A stretch of 64,000 nucleotides of DNA from Hevea brasiliensis (taxonomy: Eukaryota; Streptophyta; Magnoliopsida; Malpighiales; Euphorbiaceae), in assembly GCF_030052815.1 (NCBI RefSeq), contig NC_079496.1, forward strand, positions 40,263,593 to 40,327,592, in the 5' to 3' direction. The notes beneath the pieces are model-generated. The model saw only the letters and a list, made by a program, of their open reading frames with translations, was not told the DNA's origin and ran no database searches. Made by a program: the position numbers and the translations under genes. Below are positions 43,218 through 55,331 of the stretch, one piece after another. Position 1 is the stretch's first letter; each line of letters opens with the position of its first letter.

Positions 43218-46200
43218 TGTAACACCCCAAAGTTCGGTAGTGCGTTCTGCTGCTCCGTGACCAGTGTTGTCCGGACAGCTAGGATGCCTAGAACCGTACT
43301 TCGATATGAGTGAGGAGACATAAAATAATGAAATACAAGAAAAGAAAACACAAGAAAAACAAAGGAAAAATCATAGCAAAGAAATGTGATCAAGTTAAGC
43401 AATGGAAACCTAGCGATGGGTGATCGCAGGAAGTCACGGCGTGGACCGTTGACTAACCTCGGATCGCGGGAACCACGGAAAATATTTTTGGACATAAATA
43501 GACCCTTATTGAAGTATAAATATCATTAGAAAGATCAAAGAAAAATTAAATAATTAGTACAAAGAAAAGTGAGAAATCGAAAAGCAGGACAAAATACGAT
43601 TATTGCAGAAAAATCGGAAAGCCACCGAACAGGGCATTATGGTCATTTGACATCCCGAATTGTCTTTTGACCTAAATGTCCATTAAAAATAAATAGTATT
43701 ACACTTAGAAAATGAAATGAAAAATTAATTTGATGGTACCTAAAATAAATAGTGGAAATAATGGGTTAAAAGTGGATTAATTGAAAGTTAACTTATAATA
43801 TGTTTTAATTTTAGTTAGTGGACCACTATAGGATTAATTTATCATTGAAATATGGCTGATATGGTCCACTCACCATCTGAAATTCCATCTTCCTCAAAAT
43901 TCTCTCAAATGGCCGAATTGAAGAAACCTTGAAACTCCATTGACGTTTTCTTTGAGCTTCATTTCCTCTCTCCATTTCAACTCCATTCTCTTAGGTTCTT
44001 TCATGAAAAATGGTCTACACACCACAAGGAAGATATTGATACTAATTTTGAGAAGTTTGGTGAAGGTTTAGCAAGTTACAAATAAAGGTAAGTTTGCATT
44101 TTTGAGAAATCCTTTGTTAAAGTTTTTATGCATGTTATGGGTATTGGTTTGGTGAAGGAAAATTTTGAGTTTGAAGGGTTATTGTTGTTGCCATTTTGGA
44201 CAGCCATGGGTCACGTTTTTGATGAGGTATTTGTGTATATAATTGATGAGAAATAATGTTAATCATGGTGATTTAGTAACCTAGTGATTTAATGCATGTA
44301 TATATGGTGAATGATGCACTTTGATGGGAATTGGCATATGGTACGGCAATGTGATGTTGATGAATGAATTGTGGCAGCTTGTGGACACTTGAATAATGGT
44401 GTATATTGAAGGGAGTGTGGGCAGCATATTGACCTAGAAGGATTGATGATATGTATGTCAATTTACATTGTAAAGTGTATGTAAAGTTTGAAATGTTTAG
44501 GTGTGTTTGTAATGGTACTTAGAAATTGTAATTGTGAATGATATTTGGTGTGTTGAGGGTGATTGGAATCTGCCCAAAATAATGTTAATGTTATGTAGAA
44601 AATGTTGTTGGTAATGTGCCAAAACAGTTTGGTAGGGTATGGAAGTAAACCTTGCAAAGGTAAGTGTGTGTTTGAAGTTGGGGTGTGTAATGCATATTAA
44701 GGGCAGTGTATATTTTGGCCTATAACCTTGAATGTGTAACCTTAATTAGTATGAGACCAATTTGAGGTGAAACTAGGCACAAAATGTGCCAACTTTCATT
44801 GAGAAACCATGCCAAAATTCTGCTTGCAAGGTGACCTAAAAATTTGACCAATTCGGATTAGGTGCAATTAGGACCTGAAAAATGACCAATTGGGCAGCAG
44901 TGAGTATTTAGGCCATAACTCACTCAAACCAGGTCCAATTGACCTGAAATTTTAACCATGAATAGCTAAGACCCATACCTACAAGTCTTATGAGGACACC
45001 AAAACCCAGAAATGACCATAAGCAAGTCAAACAACTTGCACAAGTTCGGGTCCAAAAACTGGCCGAACCAGAATTGACCAATTTGACCTAAAATTGACCT
45101 AAAATGGTACCACTTGACCAGCAATAGTTTAATGACCATAACTTGGTCTACTTAACTTGGATTGACCTGAAATTTTGCACCGCGTGCAATAAGACCTAGA
45201 TCTACAAGTTTGTAGTTTCGACCGAGACCTGAAAACCGAGGGAACTAGATCGTCCGGTTAGGTCAAACCAGTGTTAGAATCCACAATTTGCATTAAAATG
45301 CACTAAGCGAGAAATGACTTTGGTAAAACATACCAAACCTAAAACCCTATCGAGTGTGACATATTGACGACACTAAAACCTAATTTACCTAAAAGCATCG
45401 AGGGTCGGTATATTAGGTGATTAAGCGAATAATTGAGTTCGATGCATTATTTACCAAACCCCATCGATAGAGATAGTTTAATTTGTAATCAAACACTTCA
45501 AATTGTGTTTCTCGATTAACAAGGACTCAGCAAAAGGAAAGAAATCTGAGTCAAGACCAGAGACAAATATCGAGGTTTGTGCACAACAAGCTGTTTCTTT
45601 TGAATTATTTTCAATGGAAATAAATATTGATTATTTGTATATCATTATTTTAAATTGTGGAAATGTGTTTGAGGAATATTTATTGATTGAAAAATATTGT
45701 GAATAGTTTGAAAGCTGTGAAAAATGGTTTGAATGACATTGATGGATACTTATTGATTAAAAAGCATTAGAAATGGTTTGAAACCACAGCTATCATGTAT
45801 ATTGATTGTATTCCTCTCTAGCTTGTCTAGTGGGATGAATTGAATTCCTCTCTGGCTGAAGTGTTGAGGTGTGTGCTGTTGAGGACGAATAGAATGAGTA
45901 CTCATATTTTTGCTAGCTAGCCATGTTATTCCTCATTAGTCATCGACTTTTGGGATGAATTGAATTATGGATCATGATTAAGTGTGTGATTTATTGATGT
46001 GTATTGTGAGATTGTAAAATGGATTTAAACTCTCATTGACATATACTGTCTTTTGAATTCAAACCTGATCTGACTTATGGAAAATTATTGTGATATTGAG
46101 AAATGGAGTTTAAATTCTTATTGACAATTATTGTCTTGAATTTAATTATGATTTTAAGTATCCACTATTTACATGACTTATGAATTGTGATTTAAATTGG

Positions 46201-46849
46201 ATTTGGTTAATGTTGTGCACCACTGAGACATTGTCTCGTGATAGCTTTATTCTTTGTCGCGGTAGAGAGATAAACAGGCGTGAGACTAGGTGCATATACA
46301 TCCAATGAGGATTACAGTATATAGAGTATACCGCTTTTGCTTTTGTCTTGTAATGTATGACCTTTGTATGTACATATTGTTTTTGGTTTTGAGCAGTTGT
46401 AAATTAAATTGTACCTTGAAGTTGTAAATTAATTATGAGTGTTTGGATTGTAAAAGTTGTATTATATTTCCTTAACTCGGACTTTGAAAAATTCCTATGG
46501 AATTGTGTTGATAAATTGTTGTGTTGAGAAATGTATTGGAGTTGAGATTTGGAAAATTATTGAAGTGCTTTTTTACGAGTTTTCTGAAGAACTGTTTTAT
46601 CCAAAATACAGATGGCACCTTGCCAAAATTTTTACAGAAATTCCAAATAAATCAAATGAGTTAGTTGTTTCACCTCAGTTCACCAAAGTTTTTAACACCT
46701 GTAAATAGTGCTCACCACTGTAAAAGAAGTAAGAAAAGTTTATAAAATCCCTTGTAGTGTATTTAATGGGTTATCAGTAGACGGAGTTGGTAATTCATTA
46801 GGTATACTACGGGATCATGTTATGCCTTACAGAGGGGTAAGATGTGACA
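43218..46849 (+). repeat. Element 2: 5' LTR (3.63 kb)
   Basis: It runs from TGTAACACCCC to GATGTGACA. It differs from the 3' LTR mainly by short losses, for example 43393-43445, 45270-45320, 45478-45580 and 46240-46330. In these, CAG- or CCGG-containing words of the 3' copy are shortened. Confidence 0.95.
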
Positions 46850-46857
46850 TGTTTTAG

Positions 46858-46869
46858 TGGTATCAGAGC
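46858..46869 (+). promoter_or_regulatory. Element 2 primer-binding site
   Basis: TGGTATCAGAGC lies nine bases after the 5' LTR end and is complementary to initiator-Met tRNA. Confidence 0.93.
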
Positions 46870-47038
46870 AAAGTTTTTAAATTCTGTTTTCACCTGTTAT
46901 TTGATTATTCTTTCTTCATAGTACAACTGCTCAATATCATTGTTTGATACATACAGTACATTACAGTATAAATATGCATTAACGAGAGTGAATATTCTTA
47001 TGTTATTGTTCAGGAAAGCTAAGATCCTCGCATTGAAT

Positions 47039-48239
47039 ATGGAAGAGGGTGATCGTTCAGTCGATCAGTCTATTGAGGCTGAGGTGCAAGGATGCCCAGT
47101 GTACAAAATGTCGGTGGTTCAAGAGCACCAGCCCTGCGATCTGCGATTCCTGCTCAGTTCGCTCAGCAGATGGCTGCAATATTCCAACAAATGGCTGGTA
47201 ATGCGCCTACTCAAGTCCCAATTCAGACACCCGTGGTACAACCACAGTCTCCTACAAGGCAGTATGATAAATTGATGAAGTATGGGGCTACAGAGTTTAA
47301 GGGGACAGTAGATCCTATAGAAGCTGAACAGTGGTTAGAGAGGATGGATAGGGTGTTCAAGAAACTTCATTGTACAGAGGAGCTCAGACTTGAATACTCA
47401 GTATCCTTACTACAAGGGGATGCTTATGACTGGTGGAAAACCATTCCCCACAGTCTGGTAGAGCCTGCAGTGCTAACATGGAATGACTTCCTCAGGGAAT
47501 TCAGGCAGAAATACATCCCTGATGCTTATGTAGACCAGAAGCTACAAGAATTCTTAAGTTTGAAACAGAGGCGGATCGGTGGTGAGTATGAAAGAGAATT
47601 TTCCGCCTTAGCCATTATGCGGTGAGTCTACTCTCTACCAGCAGGAGAGATGCAAGAGGTTTGAAAGCGGCTTGAAGCCCAGATTAGAGTACAAGTGCTC
47701 GGCTTCAAACACACTAACTTCTCCGAACTTGTTTCTCAAGCCCTAGAGTTGGAAAGAGTTGAGTTTGAGACTGCTCTGAGAAGAAGAGGTCGGAGAAGAT
47801 AGAGAAAGAGGAAAATCAGTAGATCGAGTTCGGTGGTCATCTTGGAAGAGGAAGAACTATGGGGACATGGCAGAGGCGGCAAGAAATCTGGTAGGGAAGA
47901 CATTCGTGACAGAGACCTCCCCTATCCGGTCGTGAGTACAGAAGTTCCTACCCTCCCCGCCAATGTGAAACTTGTGGAAAGAATCATGGTGGAATCTGTT
48001 ACAAGGCTATTGGAGCCTGTTACAACTGTAGAGGCACAGGACACTTTGCCAAGGACTGCACCAGTAGTCGCAGAGTTGGACCACCTCCTACTACTGTAGA
48101 AGGGTCAGTTCAGAGCCCTGTCACCAGAAGCTCACAACCACCTAGCAGAGGTAGAGGCAGGGGTAGAGGTAACCCAGCAGGCAGCCAAGGCATAGTAAAA
48201 CATTCAGAACAAGATAGTGCTCCAGTCAGAGTCTATGCC
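47039..48239 (+). pseudogene. gag: Element 2 gag (frameshifted as read)
   Basis: The start at 47039 gives MEEGDRSVDQ. The frame shifts near 47090, and the main capsid part is open from 47092 to 47625. It includes GATEFKGTVDPIEAEQWLER and the intact DWWKT, where element 1 has a stop. It is lost again near 47565-47600, where a CAG-rich stretch is shortened. The zinc knuckle CYNCRGTGHFAKDC at 48018-48059 is complete, with a preceding CETCGKNHGGIC motif. Apart from the frame breaks the residues look functional. The role is particle formation and RNA packaging. Confidence 0.88.
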
Positions 48240-48908
48240 ATGAGACAGAGAGAAGAGGCAGAGACATCTGATGTTGTGGCTGGTACCTTCTCAACTTTTA
48301 ACCAGAATGTGTTTGTGTTATTTGATCCTGGTTCTACCCATTCTTATGTGAGTGCTAGCATCATTGATTGCATTGCTGTTCCATGTACAAGAATGGACTT
48401 TGAGGTGCTAGTAACAAGTCCGTTAGGACAGGAAGTCAGGGTTAATAGGATGTATAGAGATTGTCCTTTGGTGATCCAAGGACACACTTTTCTGTCCGAT
48501 CTCATTGAAATGCCCTTCAGAGATTATGATATCATCTTAGGCATGGATTGGTTAGCTAGGCATCATGCCATGATTGACTGTAGGCTGAAGACAGTCACTT
48601 TTGGCCTTCCTCAGTACAATGATGTGGTAATACATGGGGAAAGACAGTTATTGCCATCAAACATCATTTCGGCTGCACTAGCCAGAAAAATGATCAGAAA
48701 GGGGTGTGAAGCATACTTGGCACATGTGGTAGACACCCAAGTGGGGAGTCCAGCATTGAAAGACATCCCTACAGTACATGACTTTCCTGATGTGTTTCCT
48801 GATGAATTGCCAGGATTACCTCCGGAAAGAGAAGTGCAGTTTGAAATTAATGTTCGCACGGTGTGGATCCAATCTCCAAAACGACATACAGAATGGCACC
48901 AGAGTTGA
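48240..48908 (+). pseudogene. pol: Element 2 protease (frame lost at the 3' end)
   Basis: The aspartic protease has [12 protein letters not shown] and [14 protein letters not shown], and is more complete than in element 1 (RLKTVTFGLPQYN is intact). The frame is lost near 48855, where GCCTGG of element 1 reads GCACGG here. RT resumes in another stretch at about 48910. Confidence 0.88.
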
Positions 48909-49688
48909 AGGAGTTGAAGATCTGATTACAAGAATTACTTGAAAAGGGCTTCATCCGCCTAGTGTGTCACCTTGGGGAGCACGGTGTTGTTTGTTAAGAA
49001 GAAGGATGGTACTCTCCGCTTATGCATTGACTACAGGCAGTTGAATAGGGTGACAATAAAGAACAGATATCCATTGCCTCGCATTGATGATCTGTTCGAT
49101 CAGTTGAAGGGTGCAGCAGTATTCTCCAAAATTGATTTGCGATCTGGTTATCATCAGTTGAAGGTGCAAGAGCAGAGTATTCCAAAAACTGCTTTCAGAA
49201 CTCGATATGGCCACTATGAGTTTCTAGTAATGCCATTCGGGTTGACAAATGCTCCAGCTGCTTTTATGGATCTGATGAACACTATCTTCAGACCATATCT
49301 TGATCAATTTGTGGTGGTGTTTATTGATGACATTTTGATATACTCGAGGAGTGCAGAGGAGCATGATAGACATCTGCGGATTGTACTGCAGACTTTAAGG
49401 GAGAAACAGTTGTACGCCAAATTGTCGAAATGTGAATTTTGGCTGAAGGAAATCTCCTTTTTGGGACATGTTGTGTCAGCTGAAGGGATCAAGGTAGATT
49501 CCAGCAAGGTAGAAGCTATCCTTAATTGGAAGCCGCCCAGGAACATCACAGAAATTCGCAGTTTTCTGGGCCTAGCTGGATATTACCGTCGGTTTGTGAA
49601 GGGATTCTCTATGTTATCTTCTCCACTGACCAAGCTGCTTCGGAAAGATGTAAAATTTCAGTGGACTGATAAATGTCGTGAGTTTTGA
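48909..49688 (+). pseudogene. pol: Element 2 reverse transcriptase
   Basis: RT blocks are [20 protein letters not shown] (11 bases that element 1 lacks), [30 protein letters not shown] and the catalytic FIDDIL. The connection is [19 protein letters not shown]. The catalytic core is undamaged. The frame ends at 49688, where CCAGCAAAG of element 1 reads CGTGAG. Confidence 0.92.
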
Positions 49689-50449
49689 TGAGTTGAAGAG
49701 GTGCTTAATCAAGCTCAGTTCTCACTTTACCTACTCGGGTAAAGAATACACGATTTATAGTGATGCTTCTCACAATGGGTTAGGGTGTCTTGATGCAAGA
49801 TCGGAATGTCATTGCTTATGCATCACGCCAGCTGAAACCGCATGAGAGGAACTACCCAACACATGATCTGGAGTTAGCAGCTATTGTTTTTGCTCTGAAG
49901 ATCTGGAGACACTATTTGTATGGGGAGAAATGCTACATTTACACAGATCACAAGAGCTTGAAGTACTTAGGCACCCAGAAGGAATTGAATTTGAGGCAGA
50001 GGAGATGGTTGGAACTCATTAAAGATTATGATTGCTTAATAGACTATCAGCCAGGGAAAGCAAATGTGGTGGCTGACGCCTTAAGTCGCAAGACTATGGC
50101 AAGTCTCAGAGTTTCTCCTTTGTCTATGGTGTATGAATTGAAAGCACAGCATGCCAGTTTAGAGGTTGATGATGAGGGACAGACAGTAGTTGCATGGCAT
50201 GTACAGCCAGTGTTGATTGATCAGATCAGAATGGCTGCACAGAGTGATGAAAAATATCAGAAGCTGCTGAAAGAAGTTCAACAGGACAAGAAACCTGAAT
50301 TCTCTGTGAGAGATGATGGTTTATTGCTACATCAGGGCAGAGTGTGCATTCCTAGTGATGTGGAATTGAGACAAACCATTTTGAAGGAAGCACATGAGTC
50401 TCCATTTGCTATGCACCCTGGTGGAACTAAAATGTCTGGAGAAATTTGA
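49689..50449 (+). pseudogene. pol: Element 2 RNase H and integrase N-terminus
   Basis: RNase H carries [10 protein letters not shown] (before the open part) and TDHKSLKYL, and the connector [18 protein letters not shown] type sequence is complete with its Arg, where element 1 has Cys. Integrase begins with the HHCC-side motif [14 protein letters not shown]. The frame breaks at 50440 (TGTACAGAGGGC of element 1 reads TGTCTGGAGAA here). Confidence 0.88.
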
Positions 50450-51620
50450 AAGAGCATTCTTGGTGGAGGGCATGAAAAGAGATATAGCCGAATTCGTTTC
50501 CAAATGCCTAACTTGTCGACAAGTAAAGGCGAACATCAAGTTCGGTGGTTTATTACATCCTTTGTCGATGCAGTGGAAATGGGAGCGAATAACTATGGAT
50601 TTTGTTACAGACTTCCAAGGACACGAGTAGTCATGATGCGGTATGGGTTATAATTGATGATTGACTAAGTCCGCTCACTTTTGCGATTCGGATGGACTAT
50701 AGCACGGAAAGATTGGCCGATTGTACATATATGAGATTGTAAAATTGCATGGAGTGCCAGTATCAATTGTGTCGGCAGAGATCCTAGGTTCACTTCTAGA
50801 TTAGGGTAGTCTTGAGAGCCCTAGGAACTAGATTGAACTTCAAAGACAAAGATTCCACCCATGAGACGGATGGCCAGTCTGAGAGGGCTATTCAGATATT
50901 GGAGGAGATGCTACGGGCTTGTGTGATTGAATTTGAAGGTAGTTGGGATACACACTTTCCTTTGATTGAGTTTTCTTATAACAACAGCTACCAATCAAGC
51001 ATAGGGATGCCTCCATATGAAGCTTTGTATGGCAGAAAGTGTAGAACTCCCTTATGTTGGGATGAAGTAGGTGAGAGGAAGATGATTGGACCAGAAATTG
51101 TCCAGTGAGACAGAGGAAAAGATCAGTTGATCGAGAGATAGACTCAAGGCTGCATCGGACACTAAGTCCTATGTTGATCGAAGAGAAGAGATATTGAGTA
51201 TGCGATGGGTGATAAGGTATTCCTCAAAGTTTCTCCTTGGAAGAGGATTATGAGATTTGGCGAGAAAGGGAAACTAAGTCCTCGTTTCATCGGACCATAT
51301 GAAGTTACGGAAAGAGTGGGTCCTTTAGCATACCGGTTGGCATTACCTCGAGCTAGCAAGGATACAGTGTCTTCCATGTGTCCATGTTAAGGAGGTACAG
51401 TCGAGACCCATCTCATGTACTAACGATTGAAGAGATTGAAGTAAATCAGACCTCTCATATGAGGAAGAACCCATAAAAATTCGGCTTATGAGGTGAAGCG
51501 GTGAGAAACAAGCAGATACACTGGTTAAAGTCTTTGTGGAACCATCATTCAGGCCAGGAAGCTACTTGGGAACGTGAAGAGGATATGAGGAGACAACACC
51601 CACAGCTATTCAGAGACTAA
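50450..51620 (+). pseudogene. pol: Element 2 integrase and chromodomain (many small indels)
   Basis: Pieces are in different frames: CLTCRQVK, the first Asp (MDFVT near 50595), the Glu region ILEEMLRACVIEFEG (about 50897-50941) and GMPPYEALYGRKCR. The GPY/F module (KLSPRFIGPYEV) and the chromodomain end EATWEREEDMRRQHPQLF complete it. Between 50500 and 51550 at least a dozen short losses relative to element 1 occur, nearly all at CAG or CTG. Stop TAA at 51618-51620 matches element 1. Confidence 0.86.
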
Positions 51621-51652
51621 TGCCAGGTAAAATTTCGAGACGAAATTTATTT

Positions 51653-51665
51653 AAGGGGGGGAGAA
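51653..51665 (+). promoter_or_regulatory. Element 2 polypurine tract
   Basis: AAGGGGGGGAGAA precedes the 3' LTR by one base and is identical to the tract of element 1. Confidence 0.9.
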
Positions 51666-51666
51666 T

Positions 51667-54600
51667 TGTAACACCCCAAAGTTCGGTAGTGCGTTCTGCT
51701 GCTCCGTGACCAGTGTTGTCCGGACAGCTAGGATGCCTAGAACCGTACTTCGATATGAGTGAGGAGACATAAAATAATGAAATACAAGAAAAGAAAACAC
51801 AAGAAAAACAAAGGAAAAATCATAGCAAAGAAATGTGATCAAGTTAAACGAGCCGGGAAACCTAGCGATGGGTGACCGCACCGGGAAGTCACGGCGTGGA
51901 CCGTTGACTAACCCTGGACTGCGGGGAACCCTGGAAAATATTTTTTGGACATAAATAGACCCTTATTGAAGTATAAATATCATTAGAAAGATCAAAGAAA
52001 AATTAAATAATTAGTACAAAGAAAAGTGAGAAATCGAAAAAGCAGGACAAAATACGGTTATTCAGAAAAATCGGGAAAGCCACCCGAACAAGGGCATTAT
52101 GGTCATTTGACATCCCGAATTGTCTTTTGACCTAAATGTCCATTAAAAATAAATAGTATTACACTTAGAAAATGAAATGAAAAATTAATTTGATGGTACC
52201 TAAAATAAATAGTGGAAATAATGGGTTAAAAGTGGATTAATTGAAAGTTAACTTATAATATGTTTTAATTTTAGTTAGTGGACCACTATAGGATTAATTT
52301 ATCATTGAAATATGGCTGATATGGTCCACTCACCATCTGAAATTCCATCTTCCTCAAAATTCTCTCAAATGGCCGAATTGAAGAAACCTTGAAACTCCAT
52401 TGACGTTTTCTTTGAGCTTCATTTCCTCTCTCCATTTCAACTCCATTCTCTTAGGTTCTTTCATGAAAAATGGTCTACACACCACAAGGAAGATATTGAT
52501 ACTAATTTTGAGAAGTTTGGTGAAGGTTTAGCAAGTTACAAATAAAGGTAAGTTTGCATTTTTGAGAAATCCTTTGTTAAAGTTTTTATGCATGTTATGG
52601 GTATTGGTTTGGTGAAGGAAAATTTTGAGTTTGAAGGGTTATTGTTGTTGCCATTTTGGACAGCCATGGGTCACGTTTTTGATGAGGTATTTGTGTATAT
52701 AATTGATGAGAAATAATGTTAATCATGGTGATTTAGTAACCTAGTGATTTAATGCATGTATATATGGTGAATGATGCACTTTGATGGGAATTGGCATATG
52801 GTACGGCAATGTGATGTTGATGAATGAATTGTGGCAGCTTGTGGACACTTGAATAATGGTGTATATTGAAGGGAGTGTGGGCAGCATATTGACCTAGAAG
52901 GATTGATGATATGTATGTCAATTTACATTGTAAAGTGTATGTAAAGTTTGAAATGTTTAGGTGTGTTTGTAATGGTACTTAGAAATTGTAATTGTGAATG
53001 ATATTTGGTGTGTTGAGGGTGATTGGAATCTGCCCAAAATAATGTTAATGTTATGTAGAAAATGTTGTTGGTAATGTGCCAAAACAGTTTGGTAGGGTAT
53101 GGAAGTAAACCTTGCAAAGGTAAGTGTGTGTTTGAAGTTGGGGTGTGTAATGCATATTAAGGGCAGTGTATATTTTGGCCTATAACCTTGAATGTGTAAC
53201 CTTAATTAGTATGAGACCAATTTGAGGTGAAACTAGGCACAAAATGTGCCAACTTTCATTGAGAAACCATGCCAAAATTCTGCTTGCAAGGTGACCTAAA
53301 AATTTGACCAATTCGGATTAGGTGCAATTAGGACCTGAAAAATGACCAATTGGGCAGCAGTGAGTATTTAGGCCATAACTCACTCAAACCAGGTCCAATT
53401 GACCTGAAATTTTAACCATGAATAGCTAAGACCCATACCTACAAGTCTTATGAGGACACCAAAACCCAGAAATGACCATAAGCAAGTCAAACAACTTGCA
53501 CAAGTTCGGGTCCAAAAACTGGCCGAACCAGAATTGACCAATTTGACCTAAAATTGACCTAAAATGGTACCACTTGACCAGCAATAGTGTAATGACCATA
53601 ACTTGGTCTACTTAACTCGGATTGACCTGAAATTTTGCACCGCGTGCAATAAGACCTAGATCTACAAGTTTGTAGTTTCGACCGAGACCCGAAAACCGAG
53701 GGAACTAGATCGTCCGGTTAGGTCAAACCAGTGTTCCGGAATCCAGCAATTTGCATTAAAATGCACTAAGCGAGGAAATGACTTTGGTAAAACATACCAA
53801 ACCTAAAACCCTATCGAGTGTGACATATTAACGACACTAAAACCTAATTTACCTAAAACGCATCGAGGGTCGGTATATTAGGTGATTAAGCGAATAATTG
53901 AGTTCAGTGCATTATTTACCAAACCCCATCGATAGAGATAGTTTAATTTGATCTTGAAACACTTCAAATTGTGTTTCTCGATTAACAAGGACTCGCAAAG
54001 GGAAAGAAATACTGAGTCAAGACCAGGAGACAAATATCAGAGGTTTGTGCACAACAACTGTTTCTTTTGAATTATTTTCAATGGAAATAAATATTGATTA
54101 TTTGTATGTCATTATTTTAAATTGTGGAAATGTGTTTGAGGAATATTTATTGATTGAAAAATATTGTGAATAGTTTGAAACTGTGAAAAATGGTTTGAAT
54201 GACATTGATGGATACTTATTGATTAAAAAGCATTAGAAATGGTTTGAAACCACAGCTATCATGTATATTGATTGTATTCCTCTCTAGCTTGTCTAGTGGG
54301 ATGAATTGAATTCCCTCTCTGGCTGAAGTGTTGAGGTGTGTGCCTGTTGAGGACGAATAGAATGAGTACTCATATTTTTGCTAGCTAGCCATGTTATTCC
54401 TCATTAGTCATCGACTTTTGGGATGAATTGAATTATGGATCATGATTAAGCTGTGTGTGATTTATTGATGTGTATTGTGAGATTGTAAAATGGATTTAAA
54501 CTCTCATTGACATATACTGTCTTTTGAATTCAAACCTGATCTGACTTATGGAAAATTATTGTGATATTGAGAAATGGAGTTTAAATTCTTGTTGACAATT

Positions 54601-55326
54601 ATTGTCTTGAATTTAATTATGATTTTAAGTATCCACTATTTACATGACTTATGAATTGTGATTTAAATTGGATTTGGTTAATGTTGTGCACCACTGAGAC
54701 ATTGTCTCGTGATAGCTTTATTCTTTGCAAGTAGAGAGATAGACAGGGCAGCAGACTAGGCTGCATATACATCCAGCGAGGGATTACCTGGTATATAGAG
54801 TATACCGCTTTTGCTTTTTGTACTGCAATGTATGACACTGTATGTACATATTGTTTTTGGTTTTGAGCAGTTGTAAATTAAATTGTACCTTGAAGTTGTA
54901 AATTAATTATGAGTGTTTGGATTGTAAAAGTTGTGTTATATTTCCTTAACTCGGACTTTGAAAAATTCCTATGGAATTGTGTTGATAAATTGTTGTGTTG
55001 AGAAATGTATTGGAGTTGAGATTTGGAAAATTATTGAAGTGTTTTTTTTTTACAGGTTTTCTGAAGAACTGTTTTATCCAAAATACAGATGGCACCTTGC
55101 CAAAATTTTTACAGAAATTCCAAATAAATCAAATGAGTTAGTTGTTTCACCTCAGTTCACCAAAGTTTTTAACACCTGTAAATAGTGCTCACCACTGTAA
55201 AAGAAGTAAGAAAAGTTTATAAAATCCCTTGTAGTGTATTTAATGGGTTATCAGTAGACGGAGTTGGTAATTCATTAGGTATACTACGGGATCATGTTAT
55301 GCCTTACAGAGGGGTAAGGTGTGACA
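51667..55326 (+). repeat. Element 2: 3' LTR (3.66 kb)
   Basis: It runs from TGTAACACCCC to GTGTGACA and is followed by the TTATG target duplication. It has the same layout as the 3' LTR of element 1: 5' block, GGGCATTATGGTCATTTG, 'CCATAACT' modules, and a final section with 'GCACCACTGAGACATTGTCTC'. Frames on the minus strand are present in both LTRs but are not protein-like. Confidence 0.95.
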
Positions 55327-55331
55327 TTATG
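55327..55331 (+). repeat. Target-site duplication TTATG (right)
   Basis: Partner of 43213-43217. Confidence 0.95.

Larger units (their letters stand above)
43218..55326 (+). mobile_element. Element 2: complete Tekay-type LTR retrotransposon (12.1 kb)
   Basis: It has two full LTRs, a primer-binding site, gag-pol with chromodomain, a polypurine tract and a perfect 5-bp target duplication TTATG. The two LTRs agree without a visible difference for over 1.4 kb (43681-45120 against 52141-53580), so insertion was recent. The polyprotein appears broken by many small indels, which is at odds with the young LTRs. See the finding on CAG/CTG sites. Confidence 0.96.

Noticed and set aside
44273..44657. 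Minus-strand frames repeated at 44273-44657 and 52733-53117 as a conserved gene pair
   Set aside because: They are identical because both lie in the two LTRs of element 2. Their content is AT-rich and without domain features.
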